DNA from: Globodera rostochiensis
Taxonomy: Eukaryota; Nematoda; Chromadorea; Rhabditida; Heteroderidae
DNA length: 64,000 bases
Reading direction: 5' to 3'
Assembly: GCA_018350325.1 (NCBI GenBank)
Contig: JAEVLN010000004.1
Span: 1,302,001-1,366,000, forward strand
Within the stretch, counting starts at the first letter, position 1. Every line of letters begins with the position of its first letter. Below, piece after piece: positions 12,101-23,000 of the stretch. The notes under the pieces were generated by a model. It was given only the letters and a program-made list of their open reading frames with translations, searched no databases and had not been told where the DNA came from. Position numbers and translations under genes: made by a program.

Positions 12101-15100
12101 TGCCGATTCGGAAAATTTCGTTTTCCTGGGGTGAATTCGGGCATTTCAGTGCCGGTGATCGGGAAAGAAGGTCTGCGATCACGTTCTTTTTCCCCGGTTG
12201 GTACTCCACTTGGAGGATGAATCTCGAGTTCAACTCCAGCAGCCACTTGTCGACTCGGCTGTTGCCTGTCTCCGTTTTGCTCTTGAACATGTAAATGAGG
12301 GCTTTGTGGTCGGTGAAGACCCTGGTTGGCAGCATGGTAATAAATTGAGCGAATTTCTTTGCTCCGAATCTGATTGCTAACGCCTCCAGTTCTGTCGGAC
12401 AATATCTACTCTCGTGAGGATTGCATTGGCGCGATGCGAAATAAATCGGGCGGATGTTCCCTTCTTCGTCCGGTTGGCATAAAACTGCTCCCAACCCGAT
12501 CTTACTCGCGTCGGTTAGCATCAGAAATTTTCTGTCCGACTTGTTTTTCGCGGCTTCGAAATTAGGGAAGTGAAGCAGGACATCGCTCATAATTTTTGCT
12601 TTCAACGCATTGATCGATTCTTCTTCCACAACTCCGATGGCGAACTTGGCGTCCTTTTTCAGTAACCCATACAGCGGTGCCGCAATCGGGCCAAATCCGT
12701 AGATGAACTTGCGATAGTACGCCAGAAAACCCAAAAAGGACTGAAGTGCTTTTTTTGATCTTGGGATTGGGAATTCGGTGATTGGACGCATTTTGTCCAT
12801 ATCCATCTTTAGTCCGTCGGATGTTAGAACGTGTCCAAGAAACGGGAGCTCTCCGGCCGAAAAGGCGCATTTGCTGATTTTAAGCTTGAGACCGGCTTCT
12901 CTTATTCGCTGAAAGACGGTACTCAGATGCTCCTTATGTTTGTCCCAAGATTCGGATGCGACTAGGATGTCGTCAATGTAAATGAACACGAAGTCGTTGA
13001 TCAACCCTTCGAAAAGGTGTGTCATAAATCTTTGGAATGTTGCCACGGCATTGCTTAAGCCAAATGGTAAGACGATAAATTCATGGAGTCCAAATTCCGT
13101 CACAAAAGCGGTTTTGTCGATTGATTGTGGATCCATTTTTATTTGCCAATAGCCCGAAATGAAATCCAAAGTCGTAAAAACTTTTTTCCCGCCTAATGCC
13201 AGTAGGGTGTTGTCGATGTTCGGAAGTGGAAATGCGTCTTTGACTGTCACCGAATTGAGTCCTCTGTAGTCTACGCAAAATCTGAGCGACCCGTCCTTTT
13301 TCGGCACGATCACGATGGGAGAGGCCCACGGCGAAAATGACGGCCGAATTATGCCCCGCCCCAGATAATCTTGTATCATTCCCGAGACTTTCTCACGGTA
13401 CGCGTAAGGCACTGGCCGCATCTTTGATCTGATCGGGATGGCGTCTCCGGTTTCGATTGTGTGGCTCACAAGATCCGTTTGCGTCAACTCCTCCTCCGAA
13501 ATTGCAAAAATTTCCTCAAACTCGTTTAGCAGATTCATTAGCTCCAACTTTTCCGGTTCCGAAATCCTTCCCGTTTTTGACATTGCTTTGATGGTCTCGA
13601 CGCGTTTATTTGCTTCCATTTCTCCAGCCTCATAACTTTGAGTGTAGAGCGGTTTCGTCGGTAACAATGCATTGTCCGCGTCCATAATGTATTCCGCTAG
13701 CTCGATCGTTCCAACCACTTCCTCTTCTTCGCTTCGCTCCAGTGATGGTACGAGATTCGTTATCTGGCCGATCACTTTTCCGTCAGTCACTTTTCCGACC
13801 GTTTGTTCCAATTGGATGTTGCTCCCACTCGATATCGGCGAAATCACCACATCCTTTCCGTTCCACTCGCTTCCCACTTGTACTTCGACAAGTTTCGTTG
13901 ACCCGGGTCGGAGCTTTGTTTGAAAGATGACCCGCAAGGTGTTTTCCTGCTGCCGAACCTTCTCAAATTCAATCATTTCTTTGTTGGCCGCGTCATAAAG
14001 CATAAAGCCGAGATCTGCCAGTGAATTCGTTCCCAGCAGTAAGTTAAAGCCGAATGACGCGTCGGTTACGTGAAAGCGTATATTGGACAGCTGCCAGCCT
14101 TTTCGGTAGATTTGGAGGGTAACTGAACCATAGCACTTAACTTCTTTCCCGTTGACATCGGCTATTCGAGCTGCGTTTCGCGAAAGTTCTACTTCGCGTA
14201 GGTCCAGTTTGCCTTCTTTTATCAGTTTGTAGAAAAATTGGGCGCTTATCAGTGATATTTGTGCGCCCCCGTCTAGCATCGCTTCGGTTTCGGTCCCTTG
14301 GACCTCCACTTTAACTATGAGAATTTTCCCAACGTGTTCACTTTTCCGTTCCTCGGCGTTAGTTGAACCGCTTTCCATCTTCAGCTCCTTCTCCAAAAAT
14401 TCAGTAATTTCGGGTCCAAGCTGTACCCCGTGACAGACTGCGTTCGGATTGACATTTTCCTGCGCCACGATGCAGTTCTGCTTCAGAAAGTTCTGCGAGC
14501 GCGGCTGTGCGGGTCGATTTTGGGGGCTTGGCTGCTGCCAATTTCGGCTCGGTTCGGCACCGGTGGTCCGCATCGGCGTGTTGTTAGCTCCGGTTGCCAT
14601 TTGAGGCCTGTTTTGTGGCTGCTCTGCGTTAAACTGACTTTGCCTTCGCGGTTGCCTACATTCCCGTGAGATATGCCCCGATTCGTTGCAGTTAAAGCAC
14701 ACGATTCCTTCTCGCATATTCTGACCGAAATTTGGGCTTCGTACCTGCTGGAATCGTCTAAAGTTGTTTGTCGGAACCATTCTGTTGCGGTCTTCCGCAA
14801 TGTTTCCTTGACTTTGCTTTTTCGTTGCCTTTTGTATCGATTCGGCGCGTGTCGCCAATGCTACAAAATCATCATAGCTCATGCCCGGCCTGCGTGCCAT
14901 TTCCAGCGAAAGAGACAACTCCGGGTTTGCCAATGCACGGATCAGATGTTTGATGGCATAATCATCCCCCAGATTTTGCGTTAGGCCTGGATACGCACGC
15001 GATACCAGGCTTTGGATCCGATCCGCCAGTGCGTCCAAACTTTCGTCCGGTTTACGCTTTAATCCGCTCATAAGCTCGTCAAAAGCTCCCATCTCCCGAC

Positions 15101-16322
15101 AGTCGGTTACTTCGAGCTGCTCTGCCATCGCTCGTCGTATGGAATCAAATCGGTATGGCTGGTTTGCCAGTGCAGCGTTAAGGGCGCGTTCCGCTCTACC
15201 CGAAACCTTTGCCTCCAGTGCCGAAATTCTTCTCTTTTCTGGCCAACCTTCAGTTGCCGAAGAAAATTTTTTGAAAAATTGCTTCACTTTGTCGGCGCCT
15301 TCATTCCCTCTGAGCTCGGGGAGTCGGTCCAACGTCAGTACGTATTCGAGATTTCCGATTTGTATTGGCGGTGGTTGTTGGTACTGCGCTTGGCCCCAAT
15401 TTCTTTGGTGTGCCGCAAAATTTTGGTCTTCCCGCCGAAAGTTGGGTGGTGGCTCGTTTCTGGTCCAACCTCCTCTAAATTCGTCTCCGTAGTTTTGGCG
15501 GCCATACCCCCCTCTGTATTCAAAATTGGGAGGCGGCGCGTTGTAATGTTGATGGTCTGCCTGAGCATACTGGCCGTGCCGAGGTGGTGGACCAAGAATT
15601 ACATCTGTTGGAATGGCTGTTTTGTGCGTCGTTGGATGACCGCGCTGATAGAATCGATCGTCGGCCGGTTCGGTCCCGCCTCCGTGCGCATAATGGTGCT
15701 GCTGCTGGTTATAAGCGGCGGCGTGCTGCTGGTTTTGCGGCATGTGACCGGGATTTTGCCCGAACCGCATCTGCTCTCCCCTAACATGTTGGTGACCTGT
15801 TACGGGTCGCTGCCTTGCCGTAAAATTTTGCTCGGGTGGCTCGCGTTCCAAAATCATGTGGGGGGTCGAAGCTGCACGCGGATTGAACACCCTTTCGGCA
15901 TCCCACTCTCCTCCAAAATTTTCCATTTCCGGCGCTATGAATCGCTGCTCTCTTTCTATTGGGTCCCCCCCTTCTCGTTGGTCTCTCTCCTTCACCATTT
16001 GAAATTGTATGCCGTTACCATTGTCCTGCAGTAGGTCCTCCTCGTTCATGTCCAAATTGTTCACGTTGTCCGCCACCATGTTGATTGCTTGCTCTGGACC
16101 TGCCATAATTCGTCTTCGAATTTCCGCTGAGCCTAAAAGCGAAGTTTCGTTTCCCGAGTTCTGCTCTTGCTGCAAATTAGGTGCTTCTTCAATTATGGGA
16201 TGTGTGATCGGATTTTGTCGCACGATCGGTTGCTGTTCTGCGTCCACCTCCACATTTGCTAACTGCACCCTACGGCTGAGCGTACTCTGGCGAAGTTTGT
16301 GTGGCGAGCGAAGAACTGGCAT
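9126..16322 (-). CDS. Gag-Pol polyprotein of gypsy element with C-terminal SGNH-like domain
   Basis: 2398 residues in one frame, with an ATG at 16320-16322 about 310 bp after the LTR. Order: low-complexity Gln/Asn/Pro-rich N-terminus; retrotransposon Gag capsid (about 320-500); CCHC zinc knuckle CFNCNESGHISREC (from C542); aspartic protease with D684 in LDGGAQIS; reverse transcriptase with YIDD at 1115-1118; RNase H (about 1240-1360, LTDASKIGLGAVLC); integrase with zinc-finger H1499 (ERHSGNCAGH) and catalytic D1567, D1626, E1662 (35 residues between the last two, as usual). After integrase comes a roughly 440-residue tail with a GDS motif (2143-2145) in an SGNH-hydrolase-like setting. Odd points: protease reads DGG rather than DTG or DSG, and the SGNH His/Asp block looks degenerate. 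The complete frame suggests the element may still be mobile. Confidence 0.95.
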   Translation of the reverse strand: MPVLRSPHKLRQSTLSRRVQLANVEVDAEQQPIVRQNPITHPIIEEAPNLQQEQNSGNETSLLGSAEIRRRIMAGPEQAINMVADNVNNLDMNEEDLLQDNGNGIQFQMVKERDQREGGDPIEREQRFIAPEMENFGGEWDAERVFNPRAASTPHMILEREPPEQNFTARQRPVTGHQHVRGEQMRFGQNPGHMPQNQQHAAAYNQQQHHYAHGGGTEPADDRFYQRGHPTTHKTAIPTDVILGPPPRHGQYAQADHQHYNAPPPNFEYRGGYGRQNYGDEFRGGWTRNEPPPNFRREDQNFAAHQRNWGQAQYQQPPPIQIGNLEYVLTLDRLPELRGNEGADKVKQFFKKFSSATEGWPEKRRISALEAKVSGRAERALNAALANQPYRFDSIRRAMAEQLEVTDCREMGAFDELMSGLKRKPDESLDALADRIQSLVSRAYPGLTQNLGDDYAIKHLIRALANPELSLSLEMARRPGMSYDDFVALATRAESIQKATKKQSQGNIAEDRNRMVPTNNFRRFQQVRSPNFGQNMREGIVCFNCNESGHISRECRQPRRQSQFNAEQPQNRPQMATGANNTPMRTTGAEPSRNWQQPSPQNRPAQPRSQNFLKQNCIVAQENVNPNAVCHGVQLGPEITEFLEKELKMESGSTNAEERKSEHVGKILIVKVEVQGTETEAMLDGGAQISLISAQFFYKLIKEGKLDLREVELSRNAARIADVNGKEVKCYGSVTLQIYRKGWQLSNIRFHVTDASFGFNLLLGTNSLADLGFMLYDAANKEMIEFEKVRQQENTLRVIFQTKLRPGSTKLVEVQVGSEWNGKDVVISPISSGSNIQLEQTVGKVTDGKVIGQITNLVPSLERSEEEEVVGTIELAEYIMDADNALLPTKPLYTQSYEAGEMEANKRVETIKAMSKTGRISEPEKLELMNLLNEFEEIFAISEEELTQTDLVSHTIETGDAIPIRSKMRPVPYAYREKVSGMIQDYLGRGIIRPSFSPWASPIVIVPKKDGSLRFCVDYRGLNSVTVKDAFPLPNIDNTLLALGGKKVFTTLDFISGYWQIKMDPQSIDKTAFVTEFGLHEFIVLPFGLSNAVATFQRFMTHLFEGLINDFVFIYIDDILVASESWDKHKEHLSTVFQRIREAGLKLKISKCAFSAGELPFLGHVLTSDGLKMDMDKMRPITEFPIPRSKKALQSFLGFLAYYRKFIYGFGPIAAPLYGLLKKDAKFAIGVVEEESINALKAKIMSDVLLHFPNFEAAKNKSDRKFLMLTDASKIGLGAVLCQPDEEGNIRPIYFASRQCNPHESRYCPTELEALAIRFGAKKFAQFITMLPTRVFTDHKALIYMFKSKTETGNSRVDKWLLELNSRFILQVEYQPGKKNVIADLLSRSPALKCPNSPQENEIFRIGKICEIRVRQHVTNNAENREEWVGETKGSELGFVYEFLTTKALPFEARDKQKLMASLHNFTIVDGLLYRLESDGRTRLVVPECFREKLIIERHSGNCAGHMSGKKIFRQLAEQFFWPNMYSDCIKAVQRCRICAHTRTPRANEPPLKVVQTTEPLELVCVDILSIGPAHSACKYILVAVDHFSKYLVAVPIPNKNADTIAQEFVKNFVLVLGVPKKIHSDRGKEFVNETLEEIASILKMEKSLTSGYDPQANGVTERVNQTILGMLKRSVASNWTWDERLPFVVFAYNTTPSEVTKLSPHQLIFGKPANFPSEVELPVDPRYTVDVDTYIQQFRENIAELVELAGKNSETARGKMKQQYDKQAKVTANKFKVGEKAMVIFPGSNRRSPHRKLMWKSFGPFRIVELSDSTAIVIPADKPGDTPQKVPLERLVKVPDGIPDISTLPKGKSPYRNQLNTIISIVSLICQEQEAQEDEGNKPKEKFKECKSPKVTGNYAEAKEISSGESRSPTGAKTREGEGIGLSDTKAKRNSEISIGQLRAIAISEGEERMETDHADNPLSWDTQCGGLGLEHRHCAQLTASDLDPVLEKAGLGLKVVGTPMKAVLASFLLKSSTVSSTAGGRKLAQMVLGTAVGYEMVTYFGGREDIVRSGGLPTEEEMEKAFEAWVEKCAVTRAKLGKTGFAPIQMAVPSVVEELPEAEKKSWADLFGKASFLLEKVRATTVHRKQHFVTAPRVIVGDSSAKQLLELWPSSQFIGTEQGGVGDVIRAFDGMVLSSKVRAGVILVGRDALMSGETAENVMDRVERLAKLCAQFRHVNFIWVAPPFVKDRHSEYDSLVQKLREFFSEGRGPGQFVTTTASGRSLLEMWRYGNGHNTDNVSASGEMTSKGLHVMKAWLTTQVPGFPGDRELGLRVDKKGGADNRQARTGSVVRSRSDRSSRSSSRAGRQRLGPLPAKFAISSTGSRPHPYHARRHTFGATSSGYPTRRWSGLAWR
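10465..10480 (-). repeat. Second, internal copy of the polypurine-tract 16-mer
   Basis: TCCTCGCCCTCTGAAA on the plus strand is identical to 9040-9055. Here it lies inside the Gag-Pol frame and encodes part of AISEGEER (about residues 1948-1955). It may be a central polypurine tract, or the scar left when the 1.4-kb C-terminal module was added. Confidence 0.6.
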
Positions 16323-16612
16323 TACTTTGCCTATTTTTCCTATTTTGTACTTTTTTGCAGAGAGGATGTTCGAGTCGAAAAGCTTTACTTCGCTTACTTT
16401 CCTTATTTAAACCTGATTTGTGGGATTTACTTTTCCCGCTGTCCAAATTTCGCTTGCTGTTGCCGAGGATTTGCTTTTCCTTTGCCGACGACGCGTGAGT
16501 TACTTTTCGCGTTTGCTGGTGATGTTTCTGTGGTTTACTTTCCACAGTTTCTGTCACTTACCCGTCCGATCTTTCTCTTAAAAATGAAAATTTGCCCGCC
16601 GCTGATCTCTAC

Positions 16613-16630
16613 CTTATTTCAGGAGCGCCA
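16613..16630 (-). other. Primer-binding site of the gypsy element
   Basis: Read on the minus strand, the bases directly inside the 5' LTR are TGGCGCTCCTGAAATAAG. The leading TGG is the complement of a tRNA CCA end, placed with no gap as expected for minus-strand priming. I cannot name the tRNA without searching a tRNA set. Confidence 0.7.
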
Positions 16631-16973
16631 CGTAATATATTTCGTCCCTCTTCGTTGAGTGGAGAAAATAGCAATAAGCAATGCTCAATATAGGGGTCAC
16701 GGGACAACTCTGCTCCGAACTCGAACGCTTTTCAATATCGCTTTATTGGGACCAAACACTAACCAAACGAATACAATCCAAACCAATGATGTCGGAGAGG
16801 AAAACCCTGTTATCCCCAAGAAAAGGGACCCGAATAATCTCTAACTGAAAAGAAGTGAGAACATTTGAGAAACAATTTGGGGATGAGATGTCAACGGCAT
16901 TATGCCAACAATTTAAGAATACTTAACATTTACTTTAAGTGAGTCAACTAAACTAACTATCAATGATAACACA
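16631..16973 (-). repeat. 5' LTR of the gypsy element
   Basis: 343 bp, identical by eye to the copy at 8697-9039. On the element's coding strand it begins TGTGTTATC at 16973 and ends at 16631, so it carries the promoter and transcription start. AATAAAG occurs on the element strand at about 16740-16750 and may serve in polyadenylation. The right flank 16974-16977 is one copy of the GGCC target duplication. Confidence 0.95.
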
Positions 16974-17246
16974 GGCCAGTTTAAATTTATCAAAAATTAA
17001 ATAATCCAAAATAAAAAAATTTCAAAAAGACTAAAAATTTTTTAGATCCAAAGGCAAAAAAAATAAGGGGGTTAGGGAAAAACAAAATAACTTTTCGGAG
17101 GGTGGGGTGGGGGGGGGGTGCCTCGCGACGGGGGAGACCACCTTCTCGTGGTGCGAGGTGTTAGGCCCTTCAAAGGCAACCAAGAGTCTCCCCAAAAAAA
17201 GTGCTTCAATTTTAATTTCATTCATAACAGCTTTTTCTCTTTTCAG
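16974..17246. other. Non-coding flank right of the retrotransposon
   Basis: AT-rich start, then a G-run (about 17103-17120) and a GC-richer stretch. This DNA lay directly 3' of the kinase before the retrotransposon inserted. I see no supportable exon. Confidence 0.5.
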
Positions 17247-17895
17247 ACGATGGAGCCGTTGGCACTGAAACTTGGCCGTCGCTCAAATCGCCGTCATCTC
17301 TGGTGCTCATCGCTGCGCTTCTCTTCAACTGCTACCGCTGTTGTCCGGCGGACGTGCTTTCGCTGCAGGACAACGCTTGTGCAAAGAAAGGCGCTGGACT
17401 ACCGACGGGCTTCTCTCTGCCAAAGGACGATCAGCTGTAAGTTGAGCTGCTTCAATTTAATTTCGTTTCATAACAGATTTTTCCCTTTTCAGTCTGATGG
17501 AGCCGTGGGCATTGGGCACCGATGACATCAATCAACCCATTCAATCGCAAATTCATGCACTTCTGTCGAACGTCGAGGAGTCTGCTGAACCGCTGCACTT
17601 TTCCATCATCATCATCGAACGGGACCAAAAGACTAAGCATGGAACGTGCAGCCATTCTTCAATACTCATCTTTTGCTGCCGGAATTGTCAACTGTTCGTT
17701 TGGCGAAGTGCGTTTTTTAAATTTAAAATTGTCATCATTTAACTGATTTTGTTTATTTTCATTTTTGTAGATGTTACTCACGAGAGAGCACTTCATCTTC
17801 AGTCATATGCCATGAGGGATTTCTACTACTACAAGCTGTTCCAAGCCATCGCCACTTATGTCCTTCTGTGGCAGATGGCAGATTCTTTCATTTGA
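17247..17895 (+). CDS. Unrecognised small gene or gene remnant, three exons
   Basis: Three exons join in one consistent frame: 17247-17436, 17493-17707 and 17771-17895 (stop 17893-17895). Each has canonical GT-AG signals. Exon 1 begins after an acceptor, so an upstream exon is missing, perhaps lost or separated by the retrotransposon next door. The product has a hydrophobic stretch (SLVLIAALLFNCY), a Cys-rich part, and ends YKLFQAIATYVLLWQMADSFI. That ending weakly recalls the TYhhhhQ motif in the last membrane helix of invertebrate gustatory-receptor-like proteins, but the similarity is too slight to name it. The intron end plus exon start at 17205-17265 resembles 17450-17510, so part of the gene looks internally duplicated. 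It could be a pseudogene. Confidence 0.4.
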
Positions 17896-17935
17896 CAAAC
17901 TTTGTGGCAAATTTGTTTCACCACCGGTGAGTTGA

Positions 17936-18158
17936 ATAAATTTGGCACACTTTTTGCCACATCTCAACAGCACAAATAGCATGGCGCAAACGCAGAACAC
18001 AAGCAGCACACTAATCGCCAAAAGAGTCTGAAAAAAGTGTTCAAATTTCCAGGACAAAGATTCAAAAGTCGAGAGTCCCGTCCGATTCCCGCGGGTTTCC
18101 AAAAAATCCCAGCAAAAGTGCCGAATTCTACCGGGGATTACGAACAATTTCCGCAGTC
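17936..18158 (-). pseudogene. Inverted copy of the cadherin transmembrane exon and flanking intron
   Basis: The minus strand nearly repeats 5449-5676: the end of the upstream cadherin exon, the whole short intron before the membrane exon, the exon coding TLLAISVLLVFCVCAMLFVL, and the start of the following intron. Intron bases are included, so this is a genomic copy and not a processed one. A few differences are visible (a Cys to Gly change in the stop-transfer CCKK, and a small change near 18100). No further cadherin exons follow, so it cannot make a cadherin. Confidence 0.85.
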
Positions 18159-18441
18159 AGGCCTAAGCTGATCTGAGGCTAGGCCTTATTTAATGATATT
18201 TATATGTGAATTTCGGTGACCTGAAAATTCCCCCCCCCCAGGCGATGGTTGAGTAACGAATGAACGGAATGTGAAAGGAAAGAAAGGCCTTTGCCTTTTA
18301 ATTTGTTTTCCGATCAATTCGATGTTCTCCCCGCCCCCACGGCGTTTTTCATCGACCGTTGCGTCCGTTTGTTCGCCCAATTCGATTAATCACTGCGCAT
18401 CAGTTCAAAAAATCATTCAATTCAATTGTTCAGTCTAAAAA
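18158..18441. other. Upstream region of the lectin-like gene
   Basis: Non-coding. It holds a C-run at about 18230-18240 and AT-rich DNA. I recognise no promoter element. Confidence 0.4.
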
Positions 18442-19833
<1,392 letters not shown>

Positions 19834-20084
19834 AAGCCGAGAATTTGGGAAGAGCTAGACGACCGACCCAACAATCATCAAACATTCATACGCAGCAAAA
19901 TCTGTTATTTCGATTATTTTCCCGTTGAGACCAGACAGTCCGTCATCTTACAGACAGTCCAGACAGTTCGTCTAAGCCGACAGACTGTCACACATATAGA
20001 ACAAATGATTAAAACAAGAATTAAATTAAATAAAATTGTTAATTAATGGTGCAAAACCAAAACAAAAATCAATTTGTGCCGCCA
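19834..20084. other. Gap between convergent lectin-like and papilin genes
   Basis: Contains short GACAGTC/GACTGTC inverted words (19927-19990) and an AATAAA at about 20028 that could end the lectin-like transcript. No coding content. Confidence 0.5.
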
Positions 20085-23000
20085 TCAACTTCGAATGGCA
20101 CACGTCCGGCAACAGTAGCGGCCGTACCGTAACGTGGAACAGAGACCGGTGCGTGCCACTGTTCGGCAAATGTGCGCCGGTCCGTTGTCGCCCGGGCACA
20201 GCGTCAAAGAAGGGTCTAAAAAGCAATTTTTAATTTAGATTTTTCTAAGTTTCTGCAAAAAATATGCAATTGACCCGCTTCCGTCACACGGACAATGACC
20301 GGCTCGGAGATGAGCGCGTTCGACGCGTCGCCAAACGCGCATGAGTACGCGCCACCGTCCATAAGCCTCACACTGCGAAAGCGCAATTCGCCAACCACCG
20401 CCGCTTCACCGCCGCCCGCATGCGTCGTGACCGATTCGAAGAACTGTGTGTTTCGAGAGATCGAATTGATTAATGCTAGGCTTATGATCGGTGCCAGATC
20501 CAGGCCAGATCATGATCAGAGACCTCCAGATCGATCGGTGATCGTGATCAATCTGACCCAGACCAAAAGGTCCGAGCACATCAAACATTTCATACTCATC
20601 AACTTGAAGCTGTACAAGTTATTGAATTGCACCAACTTTGACTCGTTGTTCTTGTTGTTGCTGTTCGGTGGCATCATCGGCCTGTGTTGTCAACATTTGC
20701 TGGTTGTCCTTGTACCAAGTGAAGTTGTTGTCCTCCTCCTCCTCCTCTCCATTCGCTTCATTTCCGCCGAATGCCTTCGGCGTTGCCGTGCCGTCCGCAA
20801 CACATTTAAGCGTCAAAGTGCTGGTGCCGACCAACAGCGTGCCGACCGGGAAGGCGAACAGACGTGGACGACGGTGTTGGTGCCGGTGGGCCGATTGACG
20901 CTGTTGGAATTTACGTTCAAAACGTTATCCCAGCCTGGCATTTTGACACACCGAAAGATGTTGCGGAACGCCAAAATTGTCGTTGGCATTCAAATGGCTG
21001 TCGCCGGAGGTGTTGGCGACTGCGGCGACACATTGCGACTCGCAGTCCGCGCGGGCGACAAAACGATTCGCATTGCCACGGCAGCCACCGAAAGTGAACC
21101 TGCGATTTTGGTACTTAAACGCCTTATGGTTTGTCCATGTTTTAAACCCCCCATAAATAAATAAAAATGGATTGTGCCGAAACGGCAACGTCGAAACGCC
21201 AATGGTGCCGAAACGTCATAAAGTTCTATTCTCTAATGAGTCGGGACGCTGTGGGGGAAACGGGACGGGTTGAGCGTGTACTGCTTGCCTCCGGCACTGT
21301 TCCTGGACTGCATCAAAATACCACATCGTCACCAGATCTTCGCACGGTCCCGCGTCCATTGTCTGCGCGCATGCGCGTCCAGTGCGCCTATGCGTACGTG
21401 CCAAAATTTCGCGTTGGCACAAATTTTCGCACTCCGATTTACTACAAAAAATTTGCGGCATTTTCGTTGGAACAAACGAACGAGGCCACCTTTGGAATCG
21501 GTTTCCATTGCCGCCGCAGCCGGACCAGAAAAACAGGGCACACTTGCCGAGCGCGGCATTGAAGTACCATTTCGGCACATTGGCTTAAAACAAAAGTGTT
21601 GAAAACGTTCTGATCAATTTTAGTATTTAATAAGATCGACTGAACAGAAAAACTGATCAACTAAGCCACAGATCAGTTTAAATACTTCTGATTGATTAGA
21701 AAATAATGGCCAAGTGTTTTAGATAAATGATCCACAAATTCCCGATCGGATTTGATCACTTCAGAGATAAACTTCCGTTTTTTTACCCCCTGCCATGTCG
21801 TTTTGCCGTCGGCGCCTCCGTCGTCGTCCGTTGTTGCACTGCTCGCGTCCCTCGTCCGGTGACTGCTCGCACACCGGCTCCGCTTTCCATGGACCGCACG
21901 CACGTGCACATGCCTCGTAGGAGGCAAAATTGTTTGCATTTGCGGCACAGCCGCTGAACAAAAAGCCCACACAGTCGCCGGCTGACGTGTCGTAGCGGTA
22001 GCGAAGCTGTTCACCGAAACAAGTGCCACGCTGCTCCGGCAATAGGCATAACTCTTCACAGAAAAATCAACTTTAGAGCCCAACTTTTTCACTGTTCTCG
22101 GCATTTTAGGATTGGCATTTTGAGTGATCGGGGGGGGGCAGACAACATCGGGTTTATAACGCCGAGGGCGGCATTAGGTGATCGAGGCGCCGATTTAAAC
22201 GTTCTCAGGACGAATTTCAATTTTGCATGACAATCAATTTATTGTTGTTTGTGCACCATGATTTTATGAGATCGATCATTCAGATCAGATCAGCAAAATC
22301 TTACTGCGAGAATCTCGAAGAAACCAATAAAATGTCGTCGGATTTCACCTACCCGGAAGCTGTCCGTAGAGAAGGTGCTCCCTGGGAACGACCACCATAT
22401 CTTCGTCCATGTGCTGCTGCTGCTGTTCGTCCTGCTCCTCCTCCTCATTAACAATTCCTCCATTCACTGCACTCTGATCAAAATGATCATTCTGATCACC
22501 ACCGGGTTGTTGAGACGGACGCGTTTGATCATTCCTTCTGTTCTGCTGTGTTGTCTGTTTATTAGTATATGCCACATCAAACAACAGCAAAACCAACATC
22601 ATTATCATCATCATCTTCAAGCAGTTCAGCTGTTGTCACTGGCATTGGGTTAGCGCGTGTCAAGCGGACGGGCGATGGGTTAGTGGTGGTTGCTGCAAAT
22701 TGGGGGACCGAATAATTTGCAGAACGGACAGGGGAACAACAGCAGGCAAAAGGTTTAGAAGGACAAAAGCAAAAACGGCACACACCAAAATAAAATATTT
22801 TGTCAAAAAAAAAATCGAAAAAATTTATTTGAACAAAAATCACTGAATAATTATTATTAATTATCATTTCGGCATGAGGAGACACAATAATAAAGTAACA
22901 ATGGCAGAACGTTGAATTTTGGCGGAACGTTAAAAAACCATGCAAAAAGAAGAAAAATAAAAAATTTGTCAAAAAAAATTTAAAAAATTCGGGAGCGAAG

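Larger units (their letters stand above)
8697..16973 (-). mobile_element. Intact Ty3/gypsy LTR retrotransposon (Cer1-like organisation)
   Basis: An 8277-bp element on the minus strand. Two 343-bp LTRs (8697-9039 and 16631-16973) look identical base for base. The element is flanked by a 4-bp duplication, GGCC, at 8693-8696 and 16974-16977. On the coding strand each LTR runs TGTGTTATC...ATATTACG. A primer-binding site starting TGG directly abuts the 5' LTR and a purine tract abuts the 3' LTR. One uninterrupted frame of 2398 codons encodes Gag, protease, reverse transcriptase, RNase H and integrase. Gene order (RNase H before integrase) identifies Ty3/gypsy (Metaviridae). A single fused Gag-Pol frame of this size recalls C. 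elegans Cer1. Identical LTRs and an open frame imply recent insertion and probable competence. It sits in the 3' untranslated region of the kinase gene, in the opposite orientation. Confidence 0.96.

Noticed and set aside
15279..16034. Long plus-strand open frames (for example 251 codons) across the retrotransposon
   Set aside because: They are antisense to the Gag-Pol frame, which has recognisable domains throughout; these are shadows.
22345..22620. Minus-strand frame starting MKMMMIMMLVLLLFDVAYTN as a separate secreted protein
   Set aside because: The phase analysis shows it is a short papilin intron plus linker exon; the hydrophobic start is intronic.
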